From Ralstonia sp. SET104 (GTDB taxonomy: Bacteria > Pseudomonadota > Gammaproteobacteria > Burkholderiales > Burkholderiaceae): DNA of 48,775 nt. The notes beneath the pieces are model-generated. The model was given only the letters and a program-made list of their open reading frames with translations, was not told the DNA's origin and did no database searches. Positions 16,502 through 24,811 of the stretch are shown in pieces. The stretch is taken from contig NZ_BHVX01000024.1 of NCBI RefSeq assembly GCF_003851545.1, forward strand, positions 1-48,775, in the 5' to 3' direction. The position numbers and the translations under genes were made by a program. Every line of letters begins with the position of its first letter. Position 1 is the stretch's first letter.

Positions 16502-19009
16502 TCAACTCGCGGCAGTTGCAAACTCGAACTGCGCCTCGCATCCGTCATGAGCGCAGACGGGTTTTTTCAGAGGAAACGGACGATGGAACTTTCTTCGACC
16601 ACATTTCTTGCAAGCGAATTGGCTGCGAAAGGCTTTGAATTCCTCCCAGCGTGTTTTCTCGTCGCCGATCGAACCGGCACCATAAGGTCCATCTTGGAAG
16701 TGGCTACCGAAATTCTCAATCTCGCCCTTCACCAAACTATCGAGAAACCGGTTGTTCACTCCCGGTACCGGCGCTGGCACCAATTTAGCATCTCTCAGCA
16801 GTCCTGCTAGCGCTGATGCCAACTCGCTGCGCTCGTAGGCATATGGTCGATCAGTGGGCCGAATCCGCACGCTGACCCCAAATTCTCTACAAATTGCAAG
16901 GAGCCATTCCTCCTCCGATTGGCGCATTTCATTTGCCGCCGATTCACCCTGCGCCCATCGCGCTTCGATCATCTCGTCGCTGACCTTATGATCGGCGAAA
17001 CGCGGACCATAAGCTGGGTCAAGACCAATAATCCGAGTGAAATGCCACGTCTTCGCTTCGAGCTGATCCTTCAAGTAGTTGAAGAAGCGCTCATCGTGAG
17101 TGGTGAGAAGGATCTGGCAGTCGCCGAACATTGTGGCGATAAGCCCGGCGATATTGCGTCGATGATCGGCATCATAGGAGGTAACAATGTCGTCGAGCGC
17201 GATGATAGGGGCGCCGGGGTTGAACTGCTTGACCGCCGCCATTCTAAGCGCCAGCGCTACTGAATGAATCTGGGAATCGCTCAAGTAGCCACCGGGCTGA
17301 ACACCTGTACGATTTTTGGCGAAGTCGATTAGAAGATTGAGGCGCTGCTGGTTCGTATCATCTTCAGCCGGTAGCTCCAGTCGGATCGGCGGGGCCCCAA
17401 CGCCCTGAATCATTTCGTAGATCCTGTTCATTGGCGTTTGGAGCCTGTCGAGAAGGGCCTGCAACTTCCTGCGGATTTCGGTTGAGACTACAGCTGCCTG
17501 CACCGTCAGAGCATCCGAGAGTTTCGAGATCTCCTCGCGAGTCTTCAATGCAAGTTCCCGCTCAGACTGCAGTTCCTCTACGCGATCGACCTTCGCCTTC
17601 GCCTTGATATAAGTGCGGTCCCCCTGCTTTGACTCGATGTCAGCGATGGCTTGATTGAGCGAGGGCAGCAAGTTGCCAATCGCTGTGACAACGGTGGCGG
17701 AGGGTGGCATGGCGGAGCCTTGCGACCACTCGGCGATGCCTGTTTGATAAGCAACAAGCTCGGCTCTCAGTAGCGTTTCATCGGTACCCACTACGCCAAT
17801 CAGCGCTGGCAGGACGGCTATCAGCTGGGTATGAGTTTTATTTACTGCTGTTTTGGCCCCGTCAAGCGTCTTCTTGGCGGCGGCATAGTCCGCGAGCTCT
17901 TCGATGTGCCTGGAAATGTGCGACCGGATGCCTTGCGGGCTGCCAGAGACTGTGTCGGCGATGGGTGTCGCACAGACAGGGCAAACATCAATCGCTTGTG
18001 CACCTTCGGCGAAAAGCGGTTCTGCGACTTTCCATATCTCCTGAAACACTGTGTTTGCTGCCTTGCCGCGCTCTTCAGCTTCTTTTGTCTCGGCGGCCAA
18101 AAGTCTCGCGACAGCGGCTTCAAACGCCGGAATCGCACCCTGAAGGAAGGTCTCGCCTTTCTCGGTGTCTGTCACTATCTCGTACAGCGCGGCAGCCGCG
18201 TTATGGATTTGGCGCAGACCTGCGAGTCCAATCTTGTTTTCCTCTGCCTTAGCTCGTGCTTCTAGTTCGAGATAGACCGGATCGGTGGCCGAAAGCTCAG
18301 CTAGACTGAGCTTCGGATCGAGTGGAGCGAGTACCGACGCGTTGATGTATCCAAGTACGGCAGCCGAATCCCAAGCTTTCACCACATGACTCGTTTCTCT
18401 GGAGAGCTGGGTGTCGACGCGCTGCAGCGCCGCCTCGTCCTCGGCCGCAGACTTCACCTGCGTGCGTAGCGCTCGGATGTTCTTCTGCACCTCGACTAGG
18501 GGGCCGAGCTGAAGCCAATTTGCGACATCTGCGTAGCGCTGTTCGGGCGTGTGAGTCTCGACGAAAGCGCGTAGCGCGTGCCCCCGAATTATTGGAGGCA
18601 CCGTGAAGCAGGCGTTCAAAGTCGAAGCGACTGCAGGCATGGGCCGCTTCGCTCCGATTGCGAGACGGCTGCCTTCAGTGACATTCTTGCCTGAGATGAC
18701 TTTGATCGTGACCTTCGGCTGCACTTTCGCCTCTTCGGCTAGGTTGTGCGCTAGTGCCACAGGCCCAGCCTGGTTGTTGATCGCGCGCTGTCCGAGTCTT
18801 TCGAGCGTTCCATCCCTAGAAAGCATGAACTCGAGCGCATCAACGACACTGGACTTGCCATGGCCATTCGGTGCAAAGATTGCCAGGCAGCGTTTCTTAC
18901 TGAAATCGAACACTTTCGGCCGAAGGTAGCCGCGAAAACCGGCAAGTTCCAGCGACAGGAGGAAGTAGGGATCAACCACCAGCCACCTCTTACTTCGGCA
19001 AGTTGGCAC
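16502..19009 (-). CDS. RecF/Rad50-like ATPase with zinc hook and C-terminal zinc cluster
   Basis: The frame from a GTG at 19009 gives 835 aa; a GTG at 18979, preceded by AGAGG, would give 825 aa and may be the true start. Motifs, numbered from 19009, are Walker A APNGHGKS (46-53), a coiled-coil arm with CPVC hook (343-346), ABC signature LSDSQ (576-580), Walker B IIALDD (602-607) and switch His638 in LTTHDE. This is the SMC/RecF/Rad50 plan. Beyond it is a ~185-residue extension ending in CxxC (800-803) and a second Cys pair (819, 824), probably a zinc ribbon. No nuclease is fused. It overlaps the 76-aa gene, as in two-gene defence modules (Lamassu, Septu type), but a matching effector is not seen. 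Confidence 0.88.
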   Translation of the reverse strand: MPTCRSKRWLVVDPYFLLSLELAGFRGYLRPKVFDFSKKRCLAIFAPNGHGKSSVVDALEFMLSRDGTLERLGQRAINNQAGPVALAHNLAEEAKVQPKVTIKVISGKNVTEGSRLAIGAKRPMPAVASTLNACFTVPPIIRGHALRAFVETHTPEQRYADVANWLQLGPLVEVQKNIRALRTQVKSAAEDEAALQRVDTQLSRETSHVVKAWDSAAVLGYINASVLAPLDPKLSLAELSATDPVYLELEARAKAEENKIGLAGLRQIHNAAAALYEIVTDTEKGETFLQGAIPAFEAAVARLLAAETKEAEERGKAANTVFQEIWKVAEPLFAEGAQAIDVCPVCATPIADTVSGSPQGIRSHISRHIEELADYAAAKKTLDGAKTAVNKTHTQLIAVLPALIGVVGTDETLLRAELVAYQTGIAEWSQGSAMPPSATVVTAIGNLLPSLNQAIADIESKQGDRTYIKAKAKVDRVEELQSERELALKTREEISKLSDALTVQAAVVSTEIRRKLQALLDRLQTPMNRIYEMIQGVGAPPIRLELPAEDDTNQQRLNLLIDFAKNRTGVQPGGYLSDSQIHSVALALRMAAVKQFNPGAPIIALDDIVTSYDADHRRNIAGLIATMFGDCQILLTTHDERFFNYLKDQLEAKTWHFTRIIGLDPAYGPRFADHKVSDEMIEARWAQGESAANEMRQSEEEWLLAICREFGVSVRIRPTDRPYAYERSELASALAGLLRDAKLVPAPVPGVNNRFLDSLVKGEIENFGSHFQDGPYGAGSIGDEKTRWEEFKAFRSQFACKKCGRRKFHRPFPLKKPVCAHDGCEAQFEFATAAS

Positions 19010-19220
19010 GTTCGCTGGCGAGTTTCAGGATCGCCTCCTTGGCCCGAACAACAGCGTTAGTGTTCGGTGCGGTGGTGAGCACGTGTTCAGTGAGGATGTC
19101 GACTAGGCCCACGTCCATGCCGTCTTTCTCGCAAAGTGCCTTGCTCAGTTTCGTTAGGAAATCCGCAGGAGTCTCACCTTCAGTGACCTTCCGGTCGTCT
19201 TGTTCTTTTTGGTCCGCCAT
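18990..19220 (-). CDS. Small helical protein co-encoded with the RecF-like ATPase
   Basis: The product is 76 aa, acidic and helical (TPADFLTKLSKALCEKDG, then VDILTEHVLTT, then VVRAKEAILKLAS), with no known domain. Its stop overlaps the GTG start region of the ATPase gene, so the two are translationally coupled. A GGAGGC just before its ATG is a good ribosome binding site. It may be a subunit or loader of the ATPase; function unknown. Confidence 0.75.
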   Translation of the reverse strand: MADQKEQDDRKVTEGETPADFLTKLSKALCEKDGMDVGLVDILTEHVLTTAPNTNAVVRAKEAILKLASERANLPK

Positions 19221-19813
19221 ATGTGCCTCCCTATTAGTTTCCTCATGCTACATCGAGGGCTAGATGCTAAGGTCATCGTCGAGTCCGGTGGCATTCAACG
19301 GGTCAACAACTCTCGGCTTTTCACGGGCGTAGTGGTGTCGAGCGAGAGCGTGGCGGCGATCGCGCTGGATTCTTCGCGCTCAGGGGCCTGATACGACCGG
19401 ACAGGCGGAGAGGCCGCGGATTGAATCTAGACTCACTGGCGCATATTCATCGGCCATAGATAACGACTCCGACAAATGTTGCCAGATGGCAAATGGAACG
19501 GGTGGAATTGCGGGCGTGCCGCAGCTATTTGGTGATGCCGACGTGCTGGAACCACACAGGCAAGCGTTCTTGGGGGCGGATGATCATCTGGCGCAATGTA
19601 TGCAGTTCGTGAACTGCAAAACCCGACGCGCCGGGCTGCTTTCTGGATGGAATCCGTTTTATTTTCGTCGTTAGAAATTAGGGAGATGGCCGTTCTTTGA
19701 GGAACGTGGCAGGCGGAGGAGGGAGCTGTGATAGCCCGAGCATTCCCAGCGGGAGAGCCTCGGCAACTTCACTGTCCCATTTCAATGTCCATAGGCCAGT
19801 GAGTCTGGGGTGA
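19221..19813. other. Right-end region of the island without a supported gene
   Basis: This stretch of about 590 bp holds short open frames on both strands, including a 62-aa frame at 19486-19674, none with a recognisable domain. It contains the inner end motif TGTCCATA (19786-19793), the inverted counterpart of TATGGACA at 220-227. The promoter of the 76-aa gene and ATPase must lie at its left edge. Confidence 0.4.
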
Positions 19814-19830
19814 ATGTCCACACCCCCTTA
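19814..19830 (-). repeat. Right terminal inverted repeat of the island
   Basis: ATGTCCACACCCCCTTA is the inverted counterpart of 141-157 (14 of 17 positions). It lies about 90 bp beyond the end of ychF (19918), so the element seems to sit just downstream of ychF without cutting it. Confidence 0.6.
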
Positions 19831-19917
19831 CTTCAGGGTGGAGGCGCCGCACGGAAGCACACGGAGTGTGTCCATGCTGGCGCATTCTGTCAAACGTATA
19901 TCCGAGGCGAAAACCTG

Positions 19918-21009
19918 TTAATGGAACAGGAAATGCAGCACGTCGCCATCCTTGACGATGTATTCCTTGCCTTCGGCGCGCATCTTGCCGGCTTCCTTGG
20001 CGCCTTGTTCACCCTTGAACTGGATGAAATCGTCGTACGAGATCGTCTGGGCGCGGATGAAGCCGCGTTCGAAGTCGGTGTGAATGGCAGCAGCGGCCCG
20101 CGGGGCCGTGTCACCAATGTGGATCGTCCAGGCGCGCACTTCCTTCACGCCGGCGGTGAAGTAGGTCTGCAGGCCGAGCAGCTTGAAGGCCGCGCGAATC
20201 ACGCGGTTCAGGCCCGGCTCTTCCATGCCGATGTCGGCGAGGAATTCGGCCTTGTCGGCGTCATCCAGGTCGGCAATTTCGGCTTCGATGGCGGCGCACA
20301 CGGCCACCACCGGCGAATTCGTCTGGGCGGCGTAGTTACGCACGGCGTCCAGATGCGGGTTGTTCTCGAAGCCGTCTTCGCGCACGTTGGCAACGTACAT
20401 GGTCGGCTTGGCCGTGATCAGGCACAGCGGCTTGATCGTCGCCCACTCGTCGTCGCTCAGGTTCAAGCCGCGCACAGGCTTGGCTTCGTCCAGCACCTTC
20501 TGGGCCTTTTCCAGCACGGCGACCAGTTTGGCGGCTTCCTTGTCGTTGCCCGACTTGGCGGCCTTGGTGTAGCGCTGCAGGGCCTTTTCGACCGTACTCA
20601 GGTCAGCGAGCGCCAGTTCGGTGTTGATGACTTCGATGTCGGCGATCGGGTCGACCTTGCCGGCCACGTGGATCACGTTTTCATCTTCGAAGCAGCGCAC
20701 GACGTGGGTGATGGCGTCTGTCTCGCGAATGTTGGCCAGAAACTGGTTTCCCAGGCCTTCACCCTTGGATGCGCCCGCCACCAGGCCCGCAATGTCGACA
20801 AACTCAACCACCGCCGGCAGCACGCGCTCGGGCTTGACGATGTCGGCCAGCGCCTGCAGACGGGCGTCCGGCACTTCCACCACGCCCACGTTGGGCTCGA
20901 TCGTGCAGAACGGGTAGTTCTCGGCGGCGATGCCGGCTTTGGTCAGGGCATTGAACAGGGTCGATTTGCCGACGTTGGGCAGACCGACGATGCCGCATTG
21001 GAGGCTCAT
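19918..21009 (-). CDS. ychF: Redox-regulated ATPase YchF (Obg-like P-loop NTPase)
   Basis: The product is 363 aa, the normal length of YchF. The G1 motif GLPNVGKS is at residues 8-15, the switch region is [10 protein letters not shown], and the C-terminal TGS-like domain contains [20 protein letters not shown]. YchF binds ATP rather than GTP and associates with ribosomes. It is a core gene; in related Burkholderiaceae it lies near pth and rplY, which would be to the left of this island if the order is conserved. Confidence 0.97.
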   Translation of the reverse strand: MSLQCGIVGLPNVGKSTLFNALTKAGIAAENYPFCTIEPNVGVVEVPDARLQALADIVKPERVLPAVVEFVDIAGLVAGASKGEGLGNQFLANIRETDAITHVVRCFEDENVIHVAGKVDPIADIEVINTELALADLSTVEKALQRYTKAAKSGNDKEAAKLVAVLEKAQKVLDEAKPVRGLNLSDDEWATIKPLCLITAKPTMYVANVREDGFENNPHLDAVRNYAAQTNSPVVAVCAAIEAEIADLDDADKAEFLADIGMEEPGLNRVIRAAFKLLGLQTYFTAGVKEVRAWTIHIGDTAPRAAAAIHTDFERGFIRAQTISYDDFIQFKGEQGAKEAGKMRAEGKEYIVKDGDVLHFLFH

Positions 21010-21127
21010 GGCGAAAAAGGCTCTAAATCAAGGGGTTGCGTGACGCGGGGGAGGCGGCAACACAGCGCAATCCGGGCTGTGCGCGTCGTTCACGGAAAGG
21101 CGTGATTGTAACCGCTTCGGATGGCGT

Positions 21128-22021
21128 CTAGCCCTGGGATGCGGCTTCAGCGCGCTTGCGCTGGGTGCGGCTGGTCAGCACCAGGGCAATGCCGCCGAGG
21201 ATGGCGGCGGAGGCCGTGGCCAGCCGTGGCGTGAGCGGCTCGGCCAGGAACAGGACTGCGCCAAATGCCGCAATCGGTGGCACCGATAGTTGCACCGCTG
21301 CTGCGCGGATCGCCGACAGCCCCTTGAGCGCGGCGTACCAGATCACGTAGCCGATGCCCGAGGTGAGTGCGCCGGAGGCCAGCGCCAGGGCGATCCCGGC
21401 CGGGCTGGCGTGTGCACGGCCGTACAGCACGGCACTCAAGGCAAGTGCCATGGGCGCGGCGCGCAGGAAGTTGCCGGCAGTGGCGCCCAGCGGGTTGCCG
21501 AGCCCGCGCCCACGCAGCGAATACACGCCCCAGGCGACGCCCGCCACCGTCATCAACCCGGCGCCCAGCGGCGTCGGGGCCGTCACGCCGGGCGATACCA
21601 GATAGACCAGGCCGCCCAGCGCCAGCGCAAAGCCCGTCCAGCCAAGCGGCTCGAACCGCTCGCCTGCGTGCACGCCGGCCGCCAGCATGGTGAGCTGCAC
21701 CGCGCCGAACAGGATCAGTGCGCCGGTGCCTGCGCTTAGCGTTAGATACGCAAACGAGAAGAACACGACGTAGGTGAACAGCATGGCCGCGGCCGCCCAG
21801 TCGACCCGTGCAGGCGCCGCCCGTCCGGCACCGGCCCGCACAAGGACGGCCAGCATTGCCGCACCCGACACCAGGCGAATGCTGGAAAAGCTTGCCGCAT
21901 CGATGGCCGCGTGCTGCAACGCCAGCCGGCACAGCAGCGAGTTCGACGCGAACGCCACCATGGTGACGCTGGTGAGCAGCACCGTGCGCAGGGCGAGTTG
22001 GCCGTCGTTGGTCTGGTTCAT
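21128..22021 (-). CDS. DMT-family (EamA) inner-membrane transporter
   Basis: The product is 297 aa with about ten hydrophobic segments and the internal duplication typical of EamA/RhaT-type drug/metabolite transporters (first copy about 14-145, second about 155-285). Conserved features include FASNSLLCRLAL near the start and a GIGYVIWYAALKGLSAIRAA block in the second half. Substrate cannot be told from sequence. It reads in the same direction as ychF but is separated by more than 100 bp. Confidence 0.9.
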   Translation of the reverse strand: MNQTNDGQLALRTVLLTSVTMVAFASNSLLCRLALQHAAIDAASFSSIRLVSGAAMLAVLVRAGAGRAAPARVDWAAAAMLFTYVVFFSFAYLTLSAGTGALILFGAVQLTMLAAGVHAGERFEPLGWTGFALALGGLVYLVSPGVTAPTPLGAGLMTVAGVAWGVYSLRGRGLGNPLGATAGNFLRAAPMALALSAVLYGRAHASPAGIALALASGALTSGIGYVIWYAALKGLSAIRAAAVQLSVPPIAAFGAVLFLAEPLTPRLATASAAILGGIALVLTSRTQRKRAEAASQG

Positions 22022-22034
22022 GTCTACGTTGGTC

Positions 22035-22463
22035 TTATACGATGGGCGTTACGCCCCACAGGTGCATGACGGCAAGGACGGTGGCACCCGCCAGCAGCGC
22101 CACGCCCAGCGGTGCCGACAAGCGCCGTCCCAGGGCACATTCTTCTCGATGGCCATGGCGGCCGCCACGAACATCATCAGCATCAGCGCCCGGCAGCAGC
22201 CGACGCAGAACAGCCCGTGACGCAGCCACAGCATGAACGACTGGCTTTGCGGCGCGGGGCCGTGCCAACGGCTGATGATAAAGCTCAGCGGCGAGCGGCA
22301 CCGAGCGGCACCGAGCGGCACCGAGCGGCACCGAGCGGCACCGAGCGGCACCGAGCGGCCATCGGCCGGGTTGGAGAGGTCGTGCCGGGCCCGGATGGAG
22401 GGGGCGGAACACGCGGGCAGACGGCCAGCAGGATCGAGGACAAGCGCACTCAAGCGGACTCAA
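22035..22463 (-). pseudogene. Remnant of a DUF2182 metal-binding membrane protein gene
   Basis: Two overlapping frames together encode only the last ~90 residues of a DUF2182-type protein, which is normally about 250-280 aa. One frame (22049-22453) gives CRSPLSFIISRWHG, then LRHGLFCVGCCRALMLMMF and MAIEKNVPW. The other frame (22035-22463) continues with GRRLSAPLGVALLAG to the end. The junction is a G-run near 22130 where one extra G would restore the frame (CCC TGG GGA CGG). The 5' part is missing and replaced by the 10-bp tandem repeat at 22293-22360. The gene is therefore truncated and frameshifted, though the G-run shift could also be a sequencing error. Confidence 0.7.
22293..22360. repeat. 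10-bp tandem repeat, about 6.8 copies of GAGCGGCACC
   Basis: Six full perfect copies and an 8-bp partial copy run head to tail. The unit (GGTGCCGCTC on the coding strand) matches the native Cys-Arg-Ser codons of the DUF2182 remnant, so it probably grew by slippage within that gene. A 10-bp unit shifts the frame with each gain or loss. Confidence 0.95.
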
Positions 22464-22794
22464 GCGGCCCCGCAGCCCGACTGCGGCGCGCCACGGTCGA
22501 ATTCTAGGAAGTCACATTGGGGACGCAAGCCGATTTCCCGCAAGCGGGCGTGGGCCGCCAAAAGCGCGTTACGGGCCCGTTACGCGTGATGTTTCAGAAA
22601 CGTAACAACTTTGCTCAAAACCGCGTGTGCGCCGCACGCCGGAGCGGGGCTGGGAAGCCTCCGTCTGGCCGGCAGATTCAAGCCGGACAAGGCTTGGTGG
22701 TTGGTCTGGCACGCCAAGATCGAGCGCCGAATGAGTCGGGCACGCCTATTGCATCGCCATGCCCCAAACAACAAATCTGCCTCTGGAGCACAGC
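22464..22794. other. Intergenic region upstream of the fliT-like gene
   Basis: Nothing coding is supported here. It lies between the decayed DUF2182 gene and the FliT-like gene and probably holds the latter's promoter. I could not pick a clear -10/-35 pair. Confidence 0.35.
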
Positions 22795-23172
22795 ATGTCC
22801 TGGACCGTCGCTACCGCCGCCCGCCCGACCCATACGGTTTCCGACAGCGCTGGCCTGTTCGCCTGCTACGAGGCCATCGTCAGCCTGTCCGAAGACATGG
22901 TCGATGCTGCCGAACGCGGCGATTGGGATGAGGTGAGCCTGCTGGAGCGCGAATGCGCGGCGCACATGGAGCGCCTGGGCCACGGTGTGCGCCCGGCCTT
23001 GTCGCACGAAGAGGTGCAGCGCAAGCGCGACCTGATGATGTGCATCCTGGCCAACGACGCCCGCGTGCGTGCGCTGGTCTGCCCGCGCCAGGATGAACTG
23101 ATGCGTCTGGTGAGCGGCGAGCGCCGCGCCATCGGTGCGCGCCAGGCGTACGCCGCTGTTTCTTACTACTGA
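22795..23172 (+). CDS. FliT-like flagellar chaperone
   Basis: I chose the ATG at 22795 (125 aa) because GGAG lies 6 nt ahead; the ATG at 22759 has no such signal. The protein is all helical: a CYEAIVSLSEDMVDAAERGD helix, then WDEVSLLERECAAHMERLG, then a last helix with RVRALVCPRQDELMRLVSGE. This pattern and length fit FliT, the export chaperone for the filament cap FliD and a negative regulator of FlhDC in enterics. No other flagellar gene is nearby, so it is an isolated copy or a FliT-fold protein of other use. Confidence 0.6.
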   Translation: MSWTVATAARPTHTVSDSAGLFACYEAIVSLSEDMVDAAERGDWDEVSLLERECAAHMERLGHGVRPALSHEEVQRKRDLMMCILANDARVRALVCPRQDELMRLVSGERRAIGARQAYAAVSYY

Positions 23173-23209
23173 GCAGCGGCGACTCGGGCGCTCCGGGGCC
23201 GGACCCGAT

Positions 23210-23683
23210 TCAGCGGTCGGCCCGTAATTCTCCCCACGACATCAGCACACGCTGGATGCTGCGCGCATAGGCGTCGCGGTGCACGGGCGTCTCAGAGTGG
23301 TACGCGCCAATCGCGCGCCACGTGTTGCCATGACGCACCATCTTTTGCTTGAGCAGCCAGGCCGCCACAAACACGTTGACGCACGCGTCGGTCAGTGCGC
23401 GGCGGGGCACGCCGTAGCGCGCCAGCGTGCTGAAGTGGATCGAGTTGATCTGCGCCTGGCCGATGTCGACCGAGCCGTCGGCGTTGCGGTGGATGGCGGC
23501 CGCGTCGCCCTTCGATTCGAACCACACGATCGCGCGCAGCACCGTCGGGTTGACGCCCTGATAGGCGCCGGCCTGCTCAAAGCAATCGTCCGGGGCAGCA
23601 TGTGCGGCAACGCTGCAAGCGGCCAGCGCAAGCGCCGCGCCAAGGCGGCTCCAGTTCAAGCGAAAGGTGCGGGCGATGGACAT
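23210..23683 (-). CDS. Exported lytic transglycosylase (SLT domain)
   Basis: The product is 157 aa with a signal peptide (about 1-29, ending AHAAPDD). The SLT domain has the catalytic Glu in IVWFESKGD (about residue 56), the GQAQIN motif and a C-terminal WRAIGAYHSETP block. Small enzymes of this type (IagB, VirB1-like) cut peptidoglycan to let secretion or pilus machines through the wall. No such machine is adjacent. The next two genes on the same strand encode exported proteins as well. Confidence 0.9.
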   Translation of the reverse strand: MSIARTFRLNWSRLGAALALAACSVAAHAAPDDCFEQAGAYQGVNPTVLRAIVWFESKGDAAAIHRNADGSVDIGQAQINSIHFSTLARYGVPRRALTDACVNVFVAAWLLKQKMVRHGNTWRAIGAYHSETPVHRDAYARSIQRVLMSWGELRADR

Positions 23684-23707
23684 GGCGGCTCCGGCGGCAA
23701 TCGTTGG

Positions 23708-24046
23708 TTACTTCTGCAGGGCCACTTCAAGCTGACGCTCGATGCCGGCCAGATACGTGTGCGATGCCTCCGACACCACCATGCGCGGCACCGGCTCGGT
23801 CGCTTTGCGCCATTGCGTGGTTACGACCTTGCGCTTGCCGCCGCGCGTGCGCACCACGGGCGCGGGTTCGGTTTCGGCGCCGCCGCCGGGCGGCAGCATC
23901 GCCAGCGAAGGCAGGGGCGGATAGACGCGGTCGGGTGCGGCGGCGGCCGCTGGCATCAGTGCATCGGGCGGCGCGGCAAAGGCGGAAGCGGCCGGTACTG
24001 TCAGCAGGCCGACGGTGAGGGGGAAGAGTAGATGGGTCATATGCAT
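23708..24046 (-). CDS. Small exported protein of unknown function
   Basis: The product is 112 aa with a signal peptide (LLFPLTVGLLTVPAASAFA), then a Pro/Ala-rich stretch and a basic segment RTRGGKRKVVTTQWRK. No domain is recognised. It lies 25 bp upstream of the transglycosylase gene and about 10 bp after the lipoprotein gene, so the three probably form an operon. Confidence 0.7.
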   Translation of the reverse strand: MHMTHLLFPLTVGLLTVPAASAFAAPPDALMPAAAAAPDRVYPPLPSLAMLPPGGGAETEPAPVVRTRGGKRKVVTTQWRKATEPVPRMVVSEASHTYLAGIERQLEVALQK

Positions 24047-24056
24047 GACGTTCCTC

Positions 24057-24446
24057 TTAATCCTGCGTGCGGATCGTCACGCTGTACGGCTGGCTGGCGC
24101 TGACGGTCAGGTTTTCCAGGCGGACATAGCCGGCGCGCTGCGCGGGTACGCCATTCCACAGCGCCTGGTTCAGGTAGCGGAAATCCTGCGCCAGCGCAGC
24201 CACCTGGATGGTCGCCGGGCGCTTTTGCGCGGCGGCCAGTGCGCCGGCCTTGGTCAGCACGGCGGTCAGTTGCGGGTCATGTGCGCCCAGCGCGTCGGGC
24301 GGTATGGCGAAGGTCATGATTTCGCCCGTGGGCACGGTGCGGGCCACGGGGGCGGGCGTCTGGGCCGGCATTTGCGCACAGCCCGCCAGTGCAAACAGTG
24401 CGACCAGCACCAGCGATACGGCGGAACGTTCAGGAAAAGTCCACAT
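24057..24446 (-). CDS. Predicted lipoprotein, first gene of a small exported-protein operon
   Basis: From the ATG at 24446 the product is 129 aa and begins with a lipoprotein signal (SLVLVALFALAGC, lipobox LAGC). An upstream in-frame start at 24503 would put the signal too far inside, so I prefer 24446. The mature part is about 105 aa with a C-terminal beta-like segment (VRLENLTVSASQPYSVTIRT). Function unknown; association with a wall-cutting enzyme hints at a pilus or secretion accessory role. Confidence 0.65.
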   Translation of the reverse strand: MWTFPERSAVSLVLVALFALAGCAQMPAQTPAPVARTVPTGEIMTFAIPPDALGAHDPQLTAVLTKAGALAAAQKRPATIQVAALAQDFRYLNQALWNGVPAQRAGYVRLENLTVSASQPYSVTIRTQD

Positions 24447-24811
24447 GGCGATGATGAATGCGTGGATCGGACCCGCACTGTATCGGCGGGTCGCGCATGT
24501 CAAAACGTCGAATTGCCCGGCTTTTATCGTCCATCCCGGCGGATGGCTTGAGTGCCCGCTCTAACGTGAAAACGGCGTCACGTTGCGGGTTTGCAGGCAG
24601 GTGAAGTACTTCGCACTTATGCGGCGCTGGTGGCACGCCGACGTGCCGAATATGCGCTGCGCGCAGCAATGGGTTCAGGGGATGTGTTCGCCTCGCGCGG
24701 GGCTGATTGGCGTAAACACTGAGCCGGGCTGCGGCGCCGCCACGTGCCTGCCGCGACACATTTGCGCGGCCACAAGGCTGCAACACCCCCCGCCGCTATA
24801 ATCGGCCCACC
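24447..24811. other. Divergent intergenic region
   Basis: It separates the minus-strand lipoprotein operon from the plus-strand UbiH-type gene. The only clear signal is the TATAAT at 24797-24802. A direct TTTGCGCGGC-like GC-rich stretch around 24730-24770 has no assigned role. Confidence 0.35.
24797..24802 (+). promoter_or_regulatory. Perfect -10 box close to the hydroxylase start
   Basis: TATAAT lies only 9 bp before the ATG at 24812. If used, transcription would begin within about 3 nt of the start codon, giving an almost leaderless mRNA, which agrees with the lack of a ribosome binding site. No good -35 is visible at the usual spacing. Confidence 0.5.

Larger units (their letters stand above)
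141..19830. mobile_element. Integrated mobile element with recombinase module and chaperone-operon cargo (about 19.7 kb)
   Basis: The interval is bounded by the imperfect inverted repeats TAGGGGCATGTGGACAT (141-157) and, reverse-complemented, TAAGGGGGTGTGGACAT (19814-19830), 14 of 17 identical. A second motif, TATGGACA, lies inside each end (220-227 and 19786-19793, inverted). Between them are three tyrosine-recombinase-like genes, a small coiled-coil gene, and cargo of no housekeeping type. Codon use is looser and the bases more AT-rich than in the flanking core genes. No target duplication is evident next to the proposed ends, as expected for Tn554-type elements. The exact ends are inferred and need an empty-site comparison. 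Confidence 0.7.

Noticed and set aside
19810-21105. Plus-strand open frame of 431 codons
   Set aside because: It is antisense to ychF, with a composition (many His, Gly, Val) typical of a shadow frame.
22293-22360. CRISPR-like repeat array
   Set aside because: The units are only 10 bp and directly adjacent with no spacers, so it is a simple tandem repeat.
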